From Dunaliella salina (lineage: Eukaryota > Chlorophyta > Chlorophyceae > Chlamydomonadales > Dunaliellaceae): DNA of 10,438 nucleotides. The number at the start of each line of letters is the position of its first letter. The stretch's first letter is position 1. The notes under the pieces were generated by a model. It was not told the origin of the DNA. It saw only the letters and a program-made list of their open reading frames with translations, and did not search any database. Of the stretch, positions 6,710 to 10,438 are shown piece by piece. Both the position numbers and the translations under genes were made by a program. The stretch lies in assembly GCA_002284615.2 (NCBI GenBank), contig MU070022.1, positions 62,294 to 72,731 on the forward strand. Reading direction: 5' to 3'.

Positions 6710-6933
6710 AGAACATAAACAATAGGGTATTGAGGAAGGGGGCTACAGGGAGGGCTGTGTGTACAGGACAGCGAGGCGCGCAGGCGGACAGATGGCCGAC
6801 GACCCGCGGGACCCTCATTAGCTGGGCTGCTCGTAGCTAGCCTTCTTTGGTGGGGCTCACTGTTAGTGCCAGAGCTAACTGTTGAGCCTTTCCTTAATGC
6901 ACGCTGGCAAGTGCCAGCATAGACTTTTACTTT
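6710..6933 (+). mobile_element. 5'-truncated family B copy 2, with 12-bp TSD
   Basis: A 224-bp insertion is bounded by perfect 12-bp repeats AAAGGGAGACAC at 6698-6709 and 6934-6945. It begins at the sequence equivalent to 8340 in the longer copy, runs through the GGGGGCTACAGGGAGGGCT block and the RMADDPRDPH-TAG codons, then the AGCTAGCCTTCTTTGGTGGG block, the stem-loop at 6901-6920 and ends GACTTTTACTTT. The break point coincides exactly with the TSD, which makes this the cleanest insertion in the window. It is a dead-on-arrival truncated retrocopy. Confidence 0.9.
6901..6920 (+). other. 3'-terminal stem-loop of family B (copy 2)
   Basis: ACGCTGGC, loop AAGT, GCCAGCAT. Seven of eight pairs form (one C/A mismatch in the second pair); the loop-closing pair is C:G. 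Confidence 0.7.
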
Positions 6934-6945
6934 AAAGGGAGACAC

Positions 6946-7907
6946 GTTGGCTCAAGGAGCTGTGAGTCTCCTTACCAGAATTCTGCCACCATGCATATGC
7001 GCACAGATCATCCCAAACTTCTCTGCTTGCTCAGGTCTATCCCATCTTTTAGATACACTCCTCCCACACACTTATGACATTCATGCGGCAAAGAACAAAT
7101 ATGAGCAACATTTTACAGCACAACCTATAGCTTTTCAGCTGCTGACTGCAAACTAGGCATGTACTGGGGCTACAAAAATGGCTACTGCAGTTTCTGAAAC
7201 CCTTACTTGGAGTCCAATCATCGACTCCTTCTTGGAGTGGCTACGTAAGTGTGGGATTGAACCTATTCAATTCAACTGGTTCTAAGAAACTGTATGTCTC
7301 TACAATCCTCTTGTCCACTGCAACAGCACCCTCCTTCAGAAGGTATTCCGTGCTGATATCGCACTCAATTCCAGGAGTTCTTTCTTACTGGACTTCACCT
7401 TCGGCTGCTTATCAATCTATTTTTGCAGTGCCTTTTGATCACAATGAGCATGCCCCGGCCCGCTTACCAAGACACATGCATTTGGATCTGTCCCAACATG
7501 TTCAACCCTCCTGACAAGTTGTCAGGAATGTCAGCCGTTTCCGCCTTAGGGCTCACGAACTGAAGATGGAGATAGCGACTTGGGATACTCGGAACTCTCT
7601 CATGTGTGACCGCTGCTCTTGTGATGAGGTTCAGGATGAAGCCCATGCCCTTTTGGTGTACAGAGACACAGATTTATGTACTTTGAGGAGAAAGTATGCT
7701 GCTTCTCGGCTAATTTTTCGCTGGAGCAACCATATTTACACCAAGTTAGTGTCCAGGCCGTACATGATTTCTTCTTGCAACACAACAACAAGCTTTATTT
7801 ATCTATTTCTGAGCTTACGGACATTATGATGGCTGGCAAAGACCAGTCACAGGCCGATCAGCCGAACACTTTGGCTGAAGGTCCCCCATTGTAAATCTAA
7901 ATCTAAA
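6946..7907 (+). pseudogene. Element A segment 5: C-terminal region with zinc motif and 3' tail
   Basis: The frame at 6947-7435 holds two in-frame stops and includes LEWLRKCGIEPIQFNW, LYNPLVHCNSTLLQKVFR and ADIALNSRSS. It shifts to another frame (to about 7695) reading VVRNVSRFRLRAHELKM, then CDRCSCDEVQDEAHALLVY. The last is the CxxC...H...C knuckle found at the C-terminus of many non-LTR polymerases; its final Cys is Tyr here (7659-7661). Another shift gives VHDFFLQHNNKLYLSISEL to the stop at 7892-7894. That TAA is the first repeat of the tail (TAAATC)2TAAA, so there is no 3' untranslated region. It matches the D remnant at 8590-9060 motif by motif. Confidence 0.85.
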
Positions 7908-8355
7908 GCACACCTTCAGGTTGCCACAAATGACCTGCAACATGCTCTCATGGTTTCGCCCTGATGGCATTATAGTTTTACCCCTAGAAGGCAGAGACTC
8001 CACACATCATCCACAGGATATGAATCCCACAGACAGAGAGCTCAAATTTTGTTCTGACACCAAACCCGAACAAACTCTCCACACTGCACAAAATCAGCAC
8101 AAAAACACCATTGAAAGCTTACGCACAAGATCTCTTCGGGGCACACAACGCAATAACGGAGTCACACTACATACCATCCTAATTGAAGTTGCAGGAACTA
8201 TCTTCAATCCCTACACTATTGATCCCCTCTGCAATTTTGGCCTAACCAAAGACAAAGTTCACAAGACTGCCAAACAACTCCACTATCACGCTGTAAAGTC
8301 CCTAACAAAAACTTGTAACACCAAAAATGCCATCCAACTCAGTAACGTAAGCAAT

Positions 8356-8386
8356 GGGGGTTTGGGGGAGGGGGCTACAGGGAGGG
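8356..8386 (+). other. G-quadruplex-capable block in family B
   Basis: G runs of five, five, five, three and three with short loops (GGGGGTTTGGGGGAGGGGG then CTACAGGGAGGG). The matching block in copy 2 (from about 6726) keeps three strong runs; the minus-strand copy has lost most of it. Confidence 0.65.
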
Positions 8387-8530
8387 CTGCGTGCAGGACA
8401 GCGAGGCGCTCAGCCGGACGGATGGCCGACAACCCACTGGACCCTCATCAGCTGGGCTGCTCATAGCTAGCCTTCTCTGGTGGGGCTCACTGTTATTGCC
8501 AGTGCGAACTGTTGGGTCTTTCCTTAATGC

Positions 8531-8550
8531 ACACTGGCAAGTGCCAGCGT
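8531..8550 (+). other. 3'-terminal stem-loop of family B (longest copy)
   Basis: ACACTGGC, loop AAGT, GCCAGCGT. Seven of eight pairs form (A/C mismatch in the third pair); the loop-closing pair is C:G. The tail starts four bases downstream. Confidence 0.7.
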
Positions 8551-8589
8551 AGACTTTTACTTTTACTTTTCCTTATCACCCTCAAGACA

Positions 8590-9060
8590 CCAACAGCAAA
8601 AAAATTACCTACCATCATTGGTGTGCCCACTTAAGAACACGCATGTCATTGATTACCCTTACAGTCTGCCCAAATACGTTTTCTAACTAAGTAGTACCCA
8701 GGCACATTGTCCCCATTGTGGACCGATTCCGCCTTAATGTTCAGGCCCTCCAGGTTGAACAAGCTACTTGGAATGATGACAATTCTCCTTCTTATTGACA
8801 TGTGTAATTCTCAGGATGATGTGCAGGAGGAGCTTCATGCTGTTTTCAATGTACACACTCTCAGGTCTGTTTCCTTATGCTACAGTACACCTCTCTGTTT
8901 TTTGGTACTCTTCTGTCTCCTTCCAATGCCACATTTCAGACAGCTCCTTACCTTTCTTCTTCTCACCATGTTAAGTCCTCCCATATCTTCGCTTTCATGA
9001 ATCAAAACAGCAACAAATTGTTCCCTTTCCTATGAGCTCCTTTCCCAGAAATTATGAACA
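8590..9060 (+). pseudogene. Element D: C-terminal remnant of a second non-LTR retrotransposon
   Basis: Three frames together give TYHHWCA (about 8607), KNTHVIDYPYSLPKYVF (about 8634), VDRFRLNVQALQVEQATW (from 8718), DMCNSQDDVQEELHAVFN (8797-8850) and FAFMNQNSNKLFPFL (8988-9032). The order and spacing mirror element A's RFRLRAHELKMEIATW, CDRC...DEAHALLVY and FFLQHNNKLY. The zinc motif has lost its first Cys (Ile at 8794-8796) and last Cys (Val at 8851-8853). The remnant starts directly after the tail of the longest B copy, so B may have inserted into it; its upstream half is missing. No 3' tail repeat is evident. Confidence 0.75.
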
Positions 9061-9159
9061 GGGTAGCAGTCTGTCATTTTGATTGGAGGCCTTTTTTGTT
9101 GTAACCTGCATCCTGTCAACTGTAGGATAACATGTGTACCCATTCACCCTACTACCCTG

Positions 9160-9592
9160 TGATCATCCCGAATCTGTAAAACAAATGTTTATTTTCACAA
9201 TCTTGCCCTAATCCTGCATTCGCCCCAATGATTATCTTTGGCAGTCCCGCACATTCCCGCAAGGGCAAACATCACCCCTCCTGCCAATTACCTCGCTGAT
9301 GTTCACCTGCATGCATGGAAAGTACGGGTTGCATGCAGGACCTGCCATTACACTGCACGCTGCTGCGCCAGCTTTTCCTGGCAGTTCTTCCTCCCTGCTT
9401 CCCTTCTGCTGCTCCAGAGAAGGAAAAAGGGCTCAAAGAAGCTATTTAGGTCCAGCTGGTGATGCCCCAACTAACCTGGTTATCTACTTCAATAAACAGT
9501 CCAGTATCCATCCTGCAGCCCCTAAAATAATCATGTTCAGGTCATCCTGCAGCAATCCCGCACCCCTCAAAATTATTTTTGCGGGATGATCA
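9160..9592. mobile_element. Candidate small inverted-repeat element
   Basis: TGATCATCCCG at 9160-9170 is the exact inverse of CGGGATGATCA at 9582-9592. Between them are repeated CCCGCA/CTGCAGGATG motifs, for instance CATCCTGCAGC at 9512-9522 and 9543-9553. The 433-bp size fits a miniature inverted-repeat element, but I find no target-site duplication and the inverted match decays after 11 bases. The inner open frames have no recognisable motif. Confidence 0.3.
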
Positions 9593-10049
9593 AAAGTTAT
9601 AAGGTATATGACGTCCTTAAGTTATGCTTTCGAGACCCTCTGGGGTGAGAGGAACAAATGTTACCATGATGTGTGAGAGAAAAAGAGATTGACATGAAAA
9701 TGAAAAACAGAGGAGGAGTCAAATGGAGCTCTGGTGGAGCGGTGATGCCTGAGGGTCCGGCCGAAGCAAAGTCATCAAGCAGAGTACATGAGTAAAAGCC
9801 GCACTCCATACAATACGCGCATACAGGCCGTGTTTGCCTAGGAACTACGGTCAGAGTCAGTCAAAAATCGTAGAGAAAAACAGGATCATCAAGTTCTATC
9901 AAAATAAGCTTCACAGGCATTTGATGCTGGGGGTGTATTTAACAGGCTGACTACTAACAGGTGTGGGAGTAGAGAACAGCAGGTCACACTGATCACGCAC
10001 GCGCACAGGAGTGTGCGCGCCTTGGCAGCAGCTCATGCATATCTCTCTC
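9593..10049. other. No recognisable gene; hairpin at 10000-10019
   Basis: No domain or transposon end was found. It would include the 3' untranslated region of the minus-strand frame that stops at 10050. At 10000-10019 CGCGCACA and TGTGCGCG form a perfect 8-bp stem around a GGAG loop, 30 bases past that stop codon. Confidence 0.5.
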
Positions 10050-10397
10050 TCAAGACAGGGCCTTCTGCTGCTGCTGGTGCTGGTAATTGGTCTGCGCATG
10101 CATCACCACCACCACAGCACTAATGTCGTCTACGTACTGCCCACTGTACTCAGCCTCCCAGCGCGCCCTCGCTTCCGCCACAAGCGCAGCACATGCACGC
10201 ATCGCGGCCGCATCATGGCGCTCTGCGCTCATGCTGCCTAGTGATACTGGCTGAGCAGTCTCCTCCGCGCCTTGTGCCTGCTCGCCTTCCTTGTTGTCTT
10301 GCAGGCCTTGCACACGGCCCATGAGCTTGCCCCAGTGGTGCTTGGCCCCTGCCTGCTCACATACCAAACAGACACCCACACAGGCAAACATGTGCAC
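10050..10397 (-). CDS. Possible terminal exon of an unknown minus-strand gene
   Basis: A 115-codon frame from a Met at 10397 to TGA at 10052-10050. I do not recognise the product. The N-terminus has CVGVCLVCEQAGAKHHW; a CxxC followed six residues later by HH could be half of a zinc-binding fold, but no second half is visible. The middle is Glu/Gln-rich and Ala-rich (RACAALVAEARARWEAE), probably helical, and the end is polar with QHQQQQKALS. An in-frame TGA lies seven codons upstream of the Met, so either translation starts at this Met or an acceptor (TGTGAGCAG followed by GCAGGG, around 10360) opens the exon. GC content is higher here than in the transposon region, as in the exon at 865-1226, which supports host coding sequence. 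The plus-strand frame over the same bases, with five His in a row, is its shadow. Confidence 0.4.
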   Translation of the reverse strand: MHMFACVGVCLVCEQAGAKHHWGKLMGRVQGLQDNKEGEQAQGAEETAQPVSLGSMSAERHDAAAMRACAALVAEARARWEAEYSGQYVDDISAVVVVMHAQTNYQHQQQQKALS

Positions 10398-10438
10398 CTT
10401 AGGACTCGTTGCTCAAAGCTGGCACCCTGGTGGCGCAG

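Larger units (their letters stand above)
3921..7907 (+). pseudogene. Element A: decayed non-LTR retrotransposon, interrupted by later insertions
   Basis: Fragments of one reverse transcriptase occur in correct order and the same orientation: AGTIPQAWKAAKLTPLYKK (from 3998), RLYANVLR (5025), QFGFFPGRSTLQ (about 5091), KQTDDSIP (5221), YADD (5408-5419), SPEDLRTLLKRLKLYA (from about 5439), YLGIFFDKN (5974), CGIEPIQFNW (about 7250), ADIALNSRSS (about 7350), and a C-terminal CxxC...DEAH zinc motif (7605-7646). It ends with (TAAATC)2TAAA at 7892-7907. Stops and frameshifts are everywhere, so it is long dead. It probably extends left of 3921, since removing the B tail at 3780 extends its frame back to 3495. 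Later insertions occupy 4116-5020, 5551-5910, 6162-6463 and 6710-6933. The motif order is that of L1/Jockey-like non-LTR elements; the exact clade cannot be fixed by eye. Confidence 0.85.
7909..8568 (+). pseudogene. Family B, longest copy: nuclease domain, tail region and (ACTTTT)n end
   Basis: The frame from 7921 reads WFRPDGIIVLPLEG (PD at 7960-7965), ELKFCSDTKPE (Glu 8038-8040, Lys 8044-8046), QNQHKNTIESLRTRSL, VTLHTILIEVAGTIFNPYT, LGLTKDKVHKTAKQLHYHAV, then a Gly/Arg-rich end and RMADNPLDPH. PD and ELK fit the restriction-like endonuclease signature. Against the minus-strand copy, five codons just before ELK (the DIHLI strand) are deleted in frame. The family stop TAG after DPH is CAG here, adding LGCS before TAG at 8464-8466. 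The 3' part has a G-rich block (8356-8386), the stem-loop and GACTTTTACTTTTACTTTT. Sequence 7909-7950 is not matched in the other copy, so the true left end is uncertain. No upstream reverse transcriptase of B is present. Confidence 0.75.

Noticed and set aside
10011..10241. + strand frame with five consecutive His codons
   Set aside because: The CAC run is the antisense of valine codons in the minus-strand frame, and the rest has no coding character.
1..10438. CRISPR arrays, tRNA or rRNA genes, bacterial operons, phage or virus genes
   Set aside because: No spaced direct-repeat array, cloverleaf, rRNA block, ribosome-binding sites or dense ORF packing was seen.

Overview
The window looks like nuclear DNA from a repeat-rich eukaryote, not a prokaryote. 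Coding pieces are short and split by spliceosomal-type signals (GTAAGTG at 347, a pyrimidine-rich TTTTCACAG ending at 864). There is a CA microsatellite and CAG/poly-Gln coding runs, no operon-like packing, and most of the DNA is decayed transposable elements. The style of the reverse-transcriptase remnants suggests a green or streptophyte alga with a large genome (Chara-like). That is recollection of family style only and was not tested.

Layout. 1-72 is a (CA)n tract. 79-1226 carries the 3' part of a probable + strand host gene: a degenerate acidic/coil exon, an intron, and a terminal poly-Gln, acidic exon ending at 1226. 1227-2450 has no recognisable gene apart from a weak basic reading frame at 2126-2392. 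2452-3479 on the minus strand is a decayed open frame whose C-terminal part has a PD-(D/E)XK nuclease signature; I call this family 'B'. 3921-7907 on the + strand is one old non-LTR retrotransposon ('A') with ordered reverse-transcriptase pieces: fingers/palm, YADD, YLG, then a C-terminal CxxC...H zinc motif. It ends in a (TAAATC)n tail. 7909-8568 is a longer copy of B with nuclease domain, 3' tail region and (ACTTTT)n tail. 8590-9060 is the C-terminal remnant of a second A-like retrotransposon ('D'). 9160-9592 may be a small inverted-repeat element. 10050-10397 on the minus strand is a possible terminal exon of another host gene, convergent with the first.

The main structural point is nesting. 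Element A was hit at least four times, and probably five: a 130-bp B tail (11-bp target-site duplication, TSD) near its left edge, a 905-bp terminal-inverted-repeat element with an 8-bp TSD, a minus-strand B copy, a 302-bp retroposon with a 13-bp TSD, and a 224-bp B copy with a 12-bp TSD. Removing the 905-bp element and one TSD rejoins the reverse-transcriptase reading frame exactly.

The most interesting signal is at the 3' end of family B. All four tails carry an 8-bp stem with a 4-nt loop just before the (ACTTTT)n tail. Its loop-closing pair changes as T:A, C:G, C:G and A:T among the copies, so pairing is kept while sequence changes. That is what an RNA hairpin recognised during reverse transcription would look like. 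Together with the PD...ELK nuclease signature, B reads as a retrotransposon family with a restriction-like endonuclease and a structured 3' end.
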